From contig LJHR01000003.1 of NCBI GenBank assembly GCA_001296005.1, positions 62,001 to 126,000 on the forward strand: DNA of 64,000 nucleotides, given 5' to 3'. The notes under the pieces are model-generated. The model did no database searches. It was given only the letters and a program-made list of their open reading frames with translations, and was not told the origin of the DNA. Each line of letters starts with the position of its first letter. The first letter of the stretch is position 1. Source of the DNA: an alpha proteobacterium AAP38 (GTDB taxonomy: Bacteria; Pseudomonadota; Alphaproteobacteria; Azospirillales; Azospirillaceae). Position numbers and translations under genes: made by a program. This document shows positions 16,987 through 24,640 of the stretch, one piece after another.

Positions 16987-17952
16987 ATGCAGGATTTCCT
17001 CTCCATCCATCCCGAAGTGTCGGCGGCGTTGAAGGCCGGCAAGGCCGTCGTGGCGCTGGAATCGACCGTGATCAGCCATGGTCTGCCCTATCCCGCCAAT
17101 GTGGAGACGGCCCAGGCCCTGGAAGCCGCCATCCGCGCCGAAGGGGCGGTGCCTGCCACCATTGCGGTCCTGGATGGCCGCATCCGCGTCGGTCTGGATG
17201 CCGAGGATATTGAGCGTCTGGCACAGCCAGGCGTGCGCAAGGTCAGCCGCCGCGATCTGCCTGTGGCATTGGCCCAGGGCGCGGACGGTGCCACGACCGT
17301 GGCCGCCACCATGATCGGTGCGGCGCTGGCCGGCATCGCCGTCTTCGCCACGGGCGGCATCGGCGGCGTGCATCGCGGGGTTGAGACCACTCTGGATATC
17401 TCCGCCGATCTGGAAGAACTGGCCGCGACCGACGTGGCGGTCGTCTGTGCGGGGGCCAAGGCCATCCTGGACCTGCCGCGCACGCTTGAATATCTGGAAA
17501 CCAAGGGCGTGCCGGTCATCGGCTTCGGCACCGACCGTTTCCCCGCTTTCTACACGGCGTCCCTGCCGCTGCCCGTCGATGGCCGCTGTGATTCGGCGGA
17601 TGAAGCGGCCCGTGTCCTGCGCGCCAAATGGCAGCTGGGCCTGGGCGGCGGCGTCGTCATCGGCGTGCCCATCCCTGATGACGCGGCGCTCGATGCCGAA
17701 GCAGTGGAAGCCGCCATTGCCCAGGCCGTGGGCGAGGCCGAGGCGCAGGGCGTGCGCGGCAAGGCGCTGACGCCCTTCCTGCTGAAACGCATGGAGGAAC
17801 TGACGGGCGGGGCCAGCCTGGCCGCCAACCGCGCCCTGCTGCTGAACAACGCCAAGGTGGGCGCGCGCATCGCCGTCGCCTATGCCGCGCAGAAGACCGA
17901 ATTCGCCCTGCCCAAGAAGGTGGTCACCGCCAAGCGTCCGCCGGGCTACTAA
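16987..17952 (+). CDS. psuG: Pseudouridine-5'-phosphate glycosidase
   Basis: 321 residues. PsuG cleaves pseudouridine 5'-phosphate to uracil and ribose 5-phosphate. Family blocks are VVALESTVISHGLPYP near the N-terminus, GATTVAATM, FATGGIGGVHRG, and VCAGAKAILDLPRTLEYLET. The frame is open 55 codons upstream, but that part has low-complexity composition and the family begins at MQDFLSIHPEV. The usual pseudouridine kinase gene (psuK) is not adjacent. Confidence 0.93.
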   Translation: MQDFLSIHPEVSAALKAGKAVVALESTVISHGLPYPANVETAQALEAAIRAEGAVPATIAVLDGRIRVGLDAEDIERLAQPGVRKVSRRDLPVALAQGADGATTVAATMIGAALAGIAVFATGGIGGVHRGVETTLDISADLEELAATDVAVVCAGAKAILDLPRTLEYLETKGVPVIGFGTDRFPAFYTASLPLPVDGRCDSADEAARVLRAKWQLGLGGGVVIGVPIPDDAALDAEAVEAAIAQAVGEAEAQGVRGKALTPFLLKRMEELTGGASLAANRALLLNNAKVGARIAVAYAAQKTEFALPKKVVTAKRPPGY

Positions 17953-18005
17953 ACCTATTGAGAACGGCGGAAGACCAGGGTTGCAGCCGTAATCCCTGTC
18001 CCCCG

Positions 18006-18034
18006 TTGACTCCCAACCCCTTCACCACTATAGA
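18006..18034 (+). promoter_or_regulatory. Sigma-70-type promoter of the rpmH operon
   Basis: TTGACT, a 17-bp spacer and TATAGA give a near-consensus housekeeping promoter 49 bp upstream of the rpmH GTG, with expected transcription start near 18041. Confidence 0.75.
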
Positions 18035-18082
18035 ACGCGCTTCGTTTTAGACGTCAGCAGTTCCAAGACCGGAGTAAGTACC

Positions 18083-18217
18083 GTGAAGCGTCCTTTTCAG
18101 CCGTCCAAGATCGTGCGCGCCCGCCGTCATGGTTTCCGCGCCCGCATGGCCACCGTCGCCGGCCGCAACATCATCAATAAGCGCCGCGCCCAGGGCCGCA
18201 AGAAGCTGAGCGCCTAA
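18083..18217 (+). CDS. rpmH: 50S ribosomal protein L34
   Basis: 44 residues, the usual L34 length, beginning [20 protein letters not shown] and ending [11 protein letters not shown]. The start is GTG with GGAG nine bases upstream. First gene of the conserved rpmH-rnpA-yidD-yidC cluster and preceded by a strong promoter; rnpA follows 10 bp later. Confidence 0.97.
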   Translation: MKRPFQPSKIVRARRHGFRARMATVAGRNIINKRRAQGRKKLSA

Positions 18218-18227
18218 GGTTACCGGC

Positions 18228-18656
18228 ATGGCGCCTCCCAAATCCAAGGTGGGGCGCCTGACCAGACGGCCGGAATTCCTGGCCGTCGCGGGCGCCCGTC
18301 GCAAATGGGCCACGCCGGGTCTGGTTCTTCAGGCCCGCGCCCATGATGAGCGGCAGCACCCCAACCCCGGCGAACCGCCGGTGCGGATCGGTCTGACGGC
18401 CAGCAAGAAGGTGGGGGGTGCGGTTGAACGCAACCGCGCCCGTCGTCGTCTGCGCGCTGCCTTGGCCGAGGTGCTGGCCCCCAATGCCACCCCCGGGCAC
18501 GATTTCGTGCTGGTGGCGCGGGCGGAAACGGTGCGCCGGCCCTATGCCGACCTGAAGGCCGACCTGACCCAGGCTTTGAAGAAGCTGAGGTTGTGGAAGG
18601 GCAAACGGGAAGCGGCACAGGCCGAATCGGTCCTGGCGAAGGATGAAAACGCATGA
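18228..18656 (+). CDS. rnpA: Ribonuclease P protein component
   Basis: 142 residues. The basic protein subunit of RNase P, which binds the M1 RNA and the 5' leader of precursor tRNAs. The RNR-type signature is [11 protein letters not shown], preceded by [14 protein letters not shown]. Its TGA overlaps the yidD ATG by 4 bp (ATGA), implying translational coupling. Confidence 0.95.
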   Translation: MAPPKSKVGRLTRRPEFLAVAGARRKWATPGLVLQARAHDERQHPNPGEPPVRIGLTASKKVGGAVERNRARRRLRAALAEVLAPNATPGHDFVLVARAETVRRPYADLKADLTQALKKLRLWKGKREAAQAESVLAKDENA

Positions 18657-18922
18657 GCCCGGCGGCCTGGCTGCTCCGGGCTTTTGTGTTTTTCTACCGC
18701 TGGATCATTCGGCCGATGATGGGCCCGCCCCGTTGCAGATTTCACCCCTCATGCTCACATTACGCGCTGGAGGCTCTGGCGGCGCATGGGGCATTGCGGG
18801 GCGGCTGGCTGACCCTGCGGCGCTTGGCGCGCTGTCATCCCTGGGGTGGTGAAGGGTATGACCCGGTACCGCCCCGGCATCCGGGGCACGCCCGGAACGA
18901 GAAATGTTGCGGCGGGCATTGA
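18653..18922 (+). CDS. yidD: Membrane protein insertion efficiency factor YidD
   Basis: 89 residues. The family core is [17 protein letters not shown] followed by [12 protein letters not shown] and [14 protein letters not shown], with the three conserved cysteines. An amphipathic N-terminal helix attaches it to the inner membrane near YidC. It overlaps rnpA by 4 bp. A hairpin with a T-run begins at its last codons and may limit read-through into yidC. Confidence 0.95.
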   Translation: MSPAAWLLRAFVFFYRWIIRPMMGPPRCRFHPSCSHYALEALAAHGALRGGWLTLRRLARCHPWGGEGYDPVPPRHPGHARNEKCCGGH

Positions 18923-18936
18923 TCGCCCGCCGTTTT
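18911..18936 (+). terminator. Terminator or attenuator after yidD
   Basis: GGCGGGC and GCCCGCC arms with a 7-nt loop are followed by GTTTTC. The stem overlaps the yidD stop codon, so it could separate rpmH-rnpA-yidD transcription from yidC. Confidence 0.55.
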
Positions 18937-19005
18937 CATGTGACCAACCGGGCGCGATCCCGGTATGTAACCGGCCATTGAATTCGGAACCTGGACCAAG
19001 CACCC

Positions 19006-20733
19006 ATGACGGATCAGAAGAACCTTGTCCTGACCATCGTGATCTCCATCGCGATCCTGTTCGGGTTCCATTATTTCTATGAGCGTCCGCGCCAGATGGC
19101 GGCACAGGCCGAGGCGCAGCGCCAGCAGGCGCTGCAGGCCGAGCTGGCCCCGCCGACCGTGCCGGGCACAACGCCAGGCATCGCCGGTGACGGCGCCGTG
19201 CCGGCTGTGCGCGACCGCGCCAGCGTGCTGGCCGAGACGGGCCGCGTCGCCATCTCCACCCCCAGCCTGCACGGGTCGATCAACCTGCGCGGCGGTCGCG
19301 TGGATGACCTGACGCTGGCCAAGTACAAGACCACCCCGGACAAGAACAGCCCGGAAGTGGTGCTGCTGGCCCCGGTCGGGACCGAGCATCCCTATTACGC
19401 CGAGTTCGGCTGGGTCGCCGCCAATGCCGGTGACACCGTGGCCCTGCCCAAGGCCGATACGGTCTGGACCGCCAGCGCCAGCAATCTGACCCCGGACAGC
19501 CCGGTCACCCTGTCCTGGGACAATGGCGCCGGTCTGGTGTTCGAGCGGACCTTCGCCATCGACGCCAACTACATGTTCACGGTAACGCAGCGCGTGCGCA
19601 ACGAAACCGGGGCGCCGGTAGCGCTGAACCCCTATGGTTTCGTGCAGCGCCGGGGCACGCCGAAGGTCGAAGGCACCTACGTCTTGCATGAAGGGCCGCT
19701 GGCCATCGTCGACGGCACCCTGAAGGAATATAAGTACGGCGACCTGAAGGAAGACGGGAAGACCATCAACCTGTCCTCCACCGGCGGCTGGATCGGTATC
19801 ACCGACAAATACTGGCTGGTCAGTCTGATCCCCGATCAGGCGCAGACCACCGACATGCGCGTCCTGCACCAGACGGCCGCCACCGACATCTATCAGATCG
19901 ACTACAAGGCCCCGGCTGTGACGGTGGCCGCCGGTGCCGCCGCCGAGACCACGCACCGCCTGTTCGCGGGCGCCAAGATCGTCGGCCTGCTGAACGAGTA
20001 TAATGACAAGCTGGGCATCGACAGCCTGGACTATGCCGTTGACTGGGGCTGGTTCTACTTCCTGACCAAGCCGTTCTTCCACGGCCTGGACTGGCTGGGC
20101 GTGACCATCGGCAATTTCGGCATCGCCATCCTGGTCTTCACCGTCTTCCTGCGTCTGGCCTTCTTCCCCATCGCGAACAAGCAGTATGAAGCGTTTGCGA
20201 AGATGAAGAAGCTTCAGCCCAAGATGGAGGAGTTGAAGAAGAAGCACGGCGATAACCGCGAAGCCCTCTCCATGGAGATGATGAAGCTCTACAAGGAGGA
20301 GAAGGCCAATCCGCTAGCCGGCTGCCTGCCCATCCTGCTTCAGATCCCTGTGTTCTTTGCGCTGTACAAGGTCCTGTACGTCACCATCGAAATGCGCCAT
20401 GCGCCCTTCTATGGCTGGATCCATGACCTGTCCGCCGCCGATCCGACGACCCTGTTCAACCTGTTCGGCCTGATCCCCTGGGATCCGCCCAGCATGCTGC
20501 ATATCGGCATCTGGCCGCTGCTGATGGGTGCCACCATGTGGCTGCAGCAGAAGATGAACCCGGCCAACCCGGACCCGGTGCAGCAGAAGGTCATGATGCT
20601 GCTGCCCTTCATCTTCACCTACATGATGGCCAGCTTCCCCGCCGGTCTGGTGATCTACTGGACCTGGTCCAACCTGTTGTCCATCGCCCAGCAGTGGTTC
20701 ATCATGCGCCGCATGGGTGTGAAGCCGACGTGA
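19006..20733 (+). CDS. yidC: Membrane protein insertase YidC
   Basis: 575 residues, the usual size for the Gram-negative form. An N-terminal transmembrane segment (about 5-23) is followed by a large periplasmic beta domain (~60-340, ending AKIVGLLNEYNDKLGI) and the conserved C-terminal insertase core with LDWLGVTIGNFGIAILVFTV, the cytoplasmic coiled coil KMKKLQPKMEELKKKHG and NPLAGCLPILLQIPVFFALY. It inserts inner-membrane proteins alone or with SecYEG. It ends just before an inverted pair of structured repeats flanking a terminator. Confidence 0.97.
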   Translation: MTDQKNLVLTIVISIAILFGFHYFYERPRQMAAQAEAQRQQALQAELAPPTVPGTTPGIAGDGAVPAVRDRASVLAETGRVAISTPSLHGSINLRGGRVDDLTLAKYKTTPDKNSPEVVLLAPVGTEHPYYAEFGWVAANAGDTVALPKADTVWTASASNLTPDSPVTLSWDNGAGLVFERTFAIDANYMFTVTQRVRNETGAPVALNPYGFVQRRGTPKVEGTYVLHEGPLAIVDGTLKEYKYGDLKEDGKTINLSSTGGWIGITDKYWLVSLIPDQAQTTDMRVLHQTAATDIYQIDYKAPAVTVAAGAAAETTHRLFAGAKIVGLLNEYNDKLGIDSLDYAVDWGWFYFLTKPFFHGLDWLGVTIGNFGIAILVFTVFLRLAFFPIANKQYEAFAKMKKLQPKMEELKKKHGDNREALSMEMMKLYKEEKANPLAGCLPILLQIPVFFALYKVLYVTIEMRHAPFYGWIHDLSAADPTTLFNLFGLIPWDPPSMLHIGIWPLLMGATMWLQQKMNPANPDPVQQKVMMLLPFIFTYMMASFPAGLVIYWTWSNLLSIAQQWFIMRRMGVKPT

Positions 20734-20739
20734 TGCGTT

Positions 20740-20816
20740 CCCTCAGGCGCCGGGCGGCGGCATCCGCCGCCTGGGCTTACGCGGGCATGGGCCCGCGGGC
20801 CGGCGGTCGCCGGCCT
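20740..20816 (-). repeat. Three-hairpin structured repeat, copy 1 (inverted)
   Basis: Read on the minus strand, this 77-bp element forms three successive GC-rich hairpins: GGCCGGCG/CGCCGGCC, GCGGG/CCCGC around a short loop, and GGCGGC-ggat-GCCGCC, then CCCGGCGCCTGAGGG. It starts 7 bp after the yidC stop codon. A second copy in the opposite orientation lies at 20908-20982. Confidence 0.75.
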
Positions 20817-20841
20817 GGGTGATAGGTTGGGATAGGGTTTT

Positions 20842-20884
20842 ATGAAACGTCTCCGGCCATGGCTTGGAGGCGTTTCATCTTTTC
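20842..20884 (+). terminator. Rho-independent terminator of yidC
   Basis: A 13-bp stem (ATGAAACGTCTCC with GGAGGCGTTTCAT, one mismatch) with an 11-nt loop is followed by CTTTT. It lies about 110 bp beyond the yidC stop, between the two structured repeats. Confidence 0.75.
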
Positions 20885-20887
20885 ACC

Positions 20888-20907
20888 CCAACGGCGCATG
20901 CCGTTGG
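20888..20907. repeat. Perfect hairpin between terminator and structured repeat
   Basis: CCAACGGC and GCCGTTGG close on the 4-nt loop GCAT, an 8-bp perfect stem directly abutting structured repeat copy 2. Confidence 0.6.
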
Positions 20908-20982
20908 AGGCCGGCGACTGCCGGCCCGGCGCACATGCGCCGTAAGCCAAGCCGCCGGATGGCGGTGCCCGGCGCTTGAGGG
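20908..20982 (+). repeat. Three-hairpin structured repeat, copy 2
   Basis: 75 bp, alignable along its whole length with the reverse complement of 20740-20816. The first hairpin is GGCCGGC-gact-GCCGGCC, the second GGCGCA-ca-TGCGCC and the third CCGCC-ggat-GGCGG, ending CCCGGCGCTTGAGGG. The second and third stems differ in sequence from copy 1 but stay paired, so the fold is conserved while the sequence is not. It ends 29 bp before engB. Confidence 0.75.
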
Positions 20983-21011
20983 CGCAAGTAAAGATCTAAG
21001 GAGTTTCCGCC

Positions 21012-21695
21012 ATGGCCAAGCCGCTGACCATCACCCCGTCCCTGATCGGTGATCTGACCGAGATGGAGATCGAGGCCGGGCGTCTGCTGTTCGCCAAGGA
21101 GTGCGACTTCTTCTGGGGTGCCGAGGCGGCGACCACCTTGCCGGAGGCTGTGCTGCCGGAAATCTGCTTTGCGGGCCGGTCGAACGTGGGCAAATCCTCC
21201 CTGGTCAATGCCCTGACGGGGCGCAAGACGCTGGCCCGTACCTCCCAGACGCCGGGCCGGACACAGCAGCTGAACTTCTTCAATCTGGGCAACCGGCTGG
21301 TCATGGTGGACATGCCCGGCTATGGCTACGCCCAGGTGTCGAAGGAGCGGTCGGCCGCCTGGGTCGATTTCATCAAATCCTATCTGCGCGGTCGGGTGAC
21401 CCTGAAGCGCGCCCTGGTCCTGGTCGATGCCCGCCACGGGCTGAAGCCGCATGATGTCGACATGATGAAGATGATGGACCAGACGGCGGTCGGCTATCAG
21501 ATCGTGCTGACCAAGGCCGACACGCTGAAGCCTGGCGCCATTGACAAGATCCGGGCGCAGGTGGCGGTGGCCCTGAAGACCCATGGCGCTGCCCATCCGG
21601 AGGTGCTGGCCACCTCGGCGGAAACCGGCCTGGGCATCCCCGAGCTGCGCGGCTTCCTGACCCGCATGGCGGAGCCGGCGCTGGTTTCGGGGTGA
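21012..21695 (+). CDS. engB: Ribosome biogenesis GTP-binding protein EngB/YsxC
   Basis: 227 residues. A small TRAFAC GTPase needed for 50S subunit maturation. G1 is GRSNVGKSSLVNAL, G3 DMPGYGYA, G4 TKAD, with LARTSQTPGRTQQ in switch I. Often located beside yidC in alphaproteobacteria, as here. A run of palindromes follows the stop. Confidence 0.95.
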   Translation: MAKPLTITPSLIGDLTEMEIEAGRLLFAKECDFFWGAEAATTLPEAVLPEICFAGRSNVGKSSLVNALTGRKTLARTSQTPGRTQQLNFFNLGNRLVMVDMPGYGYAQVSKERSAAWVDFIKSYLRGRVTLKRALVLVDARHGLKPHDVDMMKMMDQTAVGYQIVLTKADTLKPGAIDKIRAQVAVALKTHGAAHPEVLATSAETGLGIPELRGFLTRMAEPALVSG

Positions 21696-21719
21696 GTGGG
21701 ACCACGCGGATCGGGAGGG

Positions 21720-21814
21720 CTGCCAGGGCCGGCGGACCCATCCGGTGAACGGGGGGACGGTCCGCGCAGGCCCTGGCAGACAGGACCGGGCATTGCAGGA
21801 AGGGGGATGCCCGG
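21720..21814. repeat. Nested palindromes downstream of engB
   Basis: CTGCCAGGGCC and GGCCCTGGCAG form a perfect 11-bp outer stem (21720-21779) enclosing a second perfect stem of GCGGACC and GGTCCGC. A third hairpin, CCGGGCAT/ATGCCCGG, follows at 21786-21814. No T-tract accompanies them. The rest of the 243-bp gap to the convergent kinase gene shows no gene. Confidence 0.55.
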
Positions 21815-21938
21815 CCCCGGTGACAGGGTCAAAGCAAGCGGCTTGCCACGCCCGCAGACCCAGCAATCCCGCCAAATCCATATTCGCTTACCTCACCGGG
21901 CTGTTCAGAACCGGACAGCAACTGTCCGGCAGCGGACA

Positions 21939-23282
21939 TCATCCGCGCGGCAGAGACAGCACGGCCCGCAGGCCCCCGCCCGCCGCCTGATCCAGGGTCA
22001 GGTCGCCGCCGTAAAGCCGGGCCAGATCATCGACGATGGCCAGACCCAGGCCGCTGCCGGGCACCGCCTCGTCCAGCCGCACGCCGCGTGCCAGGACGGC
22101 GGCGCGTTCGGCTGCCGGGATGCCCGGCCCGTCATCCTCGATAATCATCCGCAGCCTTTCCGTCCCGTCCGCCGTGACGGACAGGGTGACGCGGCCCCGG
22201 CACCATTTGGCGGCATTATCCAGCAGGTTGCCGGCCATTTCGGCCAGATCCTGCGCCTCCCCCCGGAAGGACAGGGTTTCATCACCGGTCAGCGCCACCT
22301 CGATATCCCGGTCGGGGTGCAGCCGCGCGATGGTGCGGGCCAGCGGGCGCAGGGTCGGGATGACGGGGGTACGCAGGCCTGCGCCCTTGGCCATGGCGGC
22401 GGCACGGGCGCGGGTCAGGTGGCGGTCGATCTGCCGGCGCATGCGCTCCGCCTCGGCCTGGATCAGGGCCGATTCGCCGGGGTCCGACAGTGTGCCGGCA
22501 GAATTGGCGATGATGGTCAGCGGGGTCTTCAGGGCATGGGCCAGATTGCCAGCCTGGGTCCGTGCGCGCTCCACCATCTCTGCATTGTCGGACAGCAGCT
22601 GGTTCAGGTCGTCGGCCAGCGGCTGCACCTCCGATGGGAAGGCGCCGACCAACCTTGTGGACCGGCCCGCCCGAAGGTCAGCCAGCGCCCGGCGCAGCCG
22701 GTCCAGCGGCACCAGACCCAACCGCACCTGCACCAGCGCCGCCCCCAGCAGGCCCAGGGCCAGGATGCCCAGCGACAGGGTCAGCACCTCTGCAAAGCGC
22801 CGTGTGGCGGCGGTCAGGTCGGCGGTGGTGGCAGCCACCGACACCTCCACGGGGCTTTCCGAATCGGGCAGGCGGACCCGACGAGACCAGACCAGCAGCG
22901 CCTCCCCCTCCGGTCCCGTGGCGGTCCTTCGGTGCAGGGCGCCATCGTCGGGCACCGTGCCATCGGGGCGCAGTTGTTGGTCCCAAAGGGAGCGGGAGCG
23001 TACGGCCACGCCCCGGTCATCGGCTACCTGCCAGTAAAGGCCCGACAAGGGCCGCTGGAAGCGCGGGTCGGACAGGTCGCGCGATGCCTCCACCCGACCG
23101 CCGACACCGGGGCGCAAGGTCACCGTCAGTTCATCCAGGTGCAGTTCGGCATGGCGGGCCAGTTCGACTTCCGCATGGTTGCGGAAAATGTCGGTCAGCA
23201 GCCAGCCGGCGACCGCCAGCGCCAGGGTCACCCAGACAAAGGCCAGTGCCAGCAGGCGAAGCCCCAGCGACCCGCGCCGCAT
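21939..23282 (-). CDS. Sensor histidine kinase
   Basis: 447 residues, membrane-bound class I kinase. Transmembrane segments lie near residues 8-30 and ~165-185, bracketing a periplasmic sensor of ~130 residues. HAMP-like linker, then GNLAHALKTPLTII with the phosphoacceptor His, LLDNAAKWCRGRV (N box), IEDDGPGIP (G1) and GLGLAIVDDLARLYGG (G2). The AHALKTPL H-box places it near the PhoQ/QseC-like group. Its ATG overlaps the TGA of the response regulator (TGATG), so the two are coupled. Probable signal: envelope or cation stress, by analogy and the linked PepSY protein. Confidence 0.92.
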   Translation of the reverse strand: MRRGSLGLRLLALAFVWVTLALAVAGWLLTDIFRNHAEVELARHAELHLDELTVTLRPGVGGRVEASRDLSDPRFQRPLSGLYWQVADDRGVAVRSRSLWDQQLRPDGTVPDDGALHRRTATGPEGEALLVWSRRVRLPDSESPVEVSVAATTADLTAATRRFAEVLTLSLGILALGLLGAALVQVRLGLVPLDRLRRALADLRAGRSTRLVGAFPSEVQPLADDLNQLLSDNAEMVERARTQAGNLAHALKTPLTIIANSAGTLSDPGESALIQAEAERMRRQIDRHLTRARAAAMAKGAGLRTPVIPTLRPLARTIARLHPDRDIEVALTGDETLSFRGEAQDLAEMAGNLLDNAAKWCRGRVTLSVTADGTERLRMIIEDDGPGIPAAERAAVLARGVRLDEAVPGSGLGLAIVDDLARLYGGDLTLDQAAGGGLRAVLSLPRG

Positions 23283-23941
23283 CAGACCGCTTCCATGCGG
23301 TAGCCCTGGCCGCGTTCAGTATGGATAACGGGTGCCCCCAGCTTTCGCCGCAGCCTGCCGATGAACACCTCGATCGTGTTGCTGTCGCGGTCGAAATCCT
23401 GGGCATAGATATGTTCGGTCAATTCCGTGCGCGACAGGATGCGGCCCTGGTGATGCATCATGTAGGACAAGACCCGCTGTTCATGGGCCGTCAGATTGAC
23501 GGGGTTGCCCGACACGGTGACGCGGCCCGTGCGCGTATCCAGGCTGACGGGGCCGCAGGTCAGCGCTGGTGATGCCTGTCCCCCGGCCCGGCGGATCAGG
23601 GCGCGCAGCCTTGCCAGCAATTCCTCCATGCGGAAGGGCTTGGCCAGATAATCATCGGCGCCGGCATCCATACCCTCCACCTTTTCCTGCCAGGTGCCGC
23701 GTGCGGTGAGGATCAGGACGGGCATGACCCGATCCGCCGCCCGCCAGCCGCGCAGCACCGACAGGCCGTCGCGGCCCGGCAGGCCCAGGTCCAGCACGAC
23801 CGCGTCATAGGGTTCCGTCTCGCCCATGAACGCGGCCTCCACCCCGTCGGGCGCGGGGTCGGCGACATAGCCGGCCTCGTTCAGGGCCTGGATCAATTGT
23901 CGCCGCAGATTGGCGTCATCCTCTGCCACCAGGATGCGCAT
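23282..23941 (-). CDS. OmpR-family response regulator
   Basis: 219 residues. Receiver domain with the acidic pair at 8-9, phosphorylation at Asp51 (VVLDLGLPG), Thr in LILTARG, and Lys in YLAKPFRMEEL; C-terminal winged helix with LTAHEQRVLSYMMHHQGRI and NTIEVFIGRLRRKL. Second gene of a PepSY-regulator-kinase operon: its ATG overlaps the TAA of the PepSY gene, and its stop overlaps the kinase start. Likely autoregulates the operon through sites upstream of the PepSY gene. Confidence 0.95.
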   Translation of the reverse strand: MRILVAEDDANLRRQLIQALNEAGYVADPAPDGVEAAFMGETEPYDAVVLDLGLPGRDGLSVLRGWRAADRVMPVLILTARGTWQEKVEGMDAGADDYLAKPFRMEELLARLRALIRRAGGQASPALTCGPVSLDTRTGRVTVSGNPVNLTAHEQRVLSYMMHHQGRILSRTELTEHIYAQDFDRDSNTIEVFIGRLRRKLGAPVIHTERGQGYRMEAV

Positions 23942-24291
23942 TACTTCTTCTCCTTCAGCAGGTCCTTGCCGGCGGCCTTGGCCTTCAGCAGCTTGCCATC
24001 GGCGGCATCGTACAGAAGCTCCACCAGCCGCCCGTCGGCGGCCAGGATCTCGATGTCATAGACGAAGAGCCCATGCTTGGTTTCCAGTTCCACCTCCAGC
24101 AGGCGGCCTGGATAATCGGTCTCCGCCTTTTCCATGATGGTGCGCAGCGACATGATTTCCCCGCGCTCCAGCGCCGCGCGGGCGCGGTCATGGTCGGCGC
24201 GGTCATCATCATCGTCATCATCGGCCCAGACATGCGGCGCGCCGGCCAGGGCCAGGAACAGGCAAAGGGGCAGCAGCAGCAAGGGGCGCAT
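23941..24291 (-). CDS. PepSY-domain periplasmic protein
   Basis: 116 residues. Signal peptide of ~23 residues ending HVWA, then an acidic run (DDDDDDDRADHD) and a PepSY-like domain with GRLLEVELETKHGLFVYDIEILAADGRLVELLYDAADGKLL. PepSY proteins are small periplasmic domains linked to peptidase inhibition, metal or redox tasks and often sit in operons with two-component systems. It is the first gene of the operon, so it may modulate or be the main output of the kinase. The acidic stretch could bind divalent cations. Confidence 0.88.
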   Translation of the reverse strand: MRPLLLLPLCLFLALAGAPHVWADDDDDDDRADHDRARAALERGEIMSLRTIMEKAETDYPGRLLEVELETKHGLFVYDIEILAADGRLVELLYDAADGKLLKAKAAGKDLLKEKK

Positions 24292-24640
24292 GGGATGGGG
24301 GTGGCTCCGGCTTGGGGGCGGGGAGGGGGCGATGATACGGGTCTACGCAACGCTGTGAAACACGGATTGAGTGGATGTTTCGTGCAACGGAATGAAACAG
24401 AAAATAAGGGGCCGTTTCATGGAAAAGAATATCGGAGTCCGAAGGCTGTCGGCTCCGAACTTGGATAGGCACAGGTCTGAGGTTGATGCGAGAAACCATA
24501 GCAGACCGGGTGGGTGAAAGCAGCAGTTACGGGCGGCGTAGGTCAGGTCGAGCCGCAAGGCGAGCCCTGATAGATATGGATTGAAGGCCTTTTCTGTCAG
24601 GGCGGGGCTTGTCGCCCCGACCTGGCCTACGTCCGTCGCC
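24292..24640. other. Intergenic region with GAAAC cluster
   Basis: 349 bp upstream of the PepSY operon. GAAAC occurs at 24357-24361 and 24394-24398, and GTTTC at 24378-24382 and 24414-24418. The last two form ATGAAAC...GTTTCAT, a perfect 7-bp inverted repeat. These may be half-sites for the operon's own response regulator. The right part holds the palindromic repeat at 24537-24631. I see no gene. Confidence 0.35.
24537..24631. repeat. Palindromic repeat family 2, copy 1
   Basis: 95 bp bounded by CGTAGGTCAGGTCG and CGACCTGGCCTACG (one mismatch from perfect symmetry), enclosing an inner palindrome CCCTGATAG...CTGTCAGGG around GGCCTTTT. The same arms and core occur at 36710-36808. Confidence 0.75.

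Noticed and set aside
18835-20247. Long minus-strand open frame opposite yidC
   Set aside because: It has no recognisable motifs and lies entirely over yidC coding sequence.
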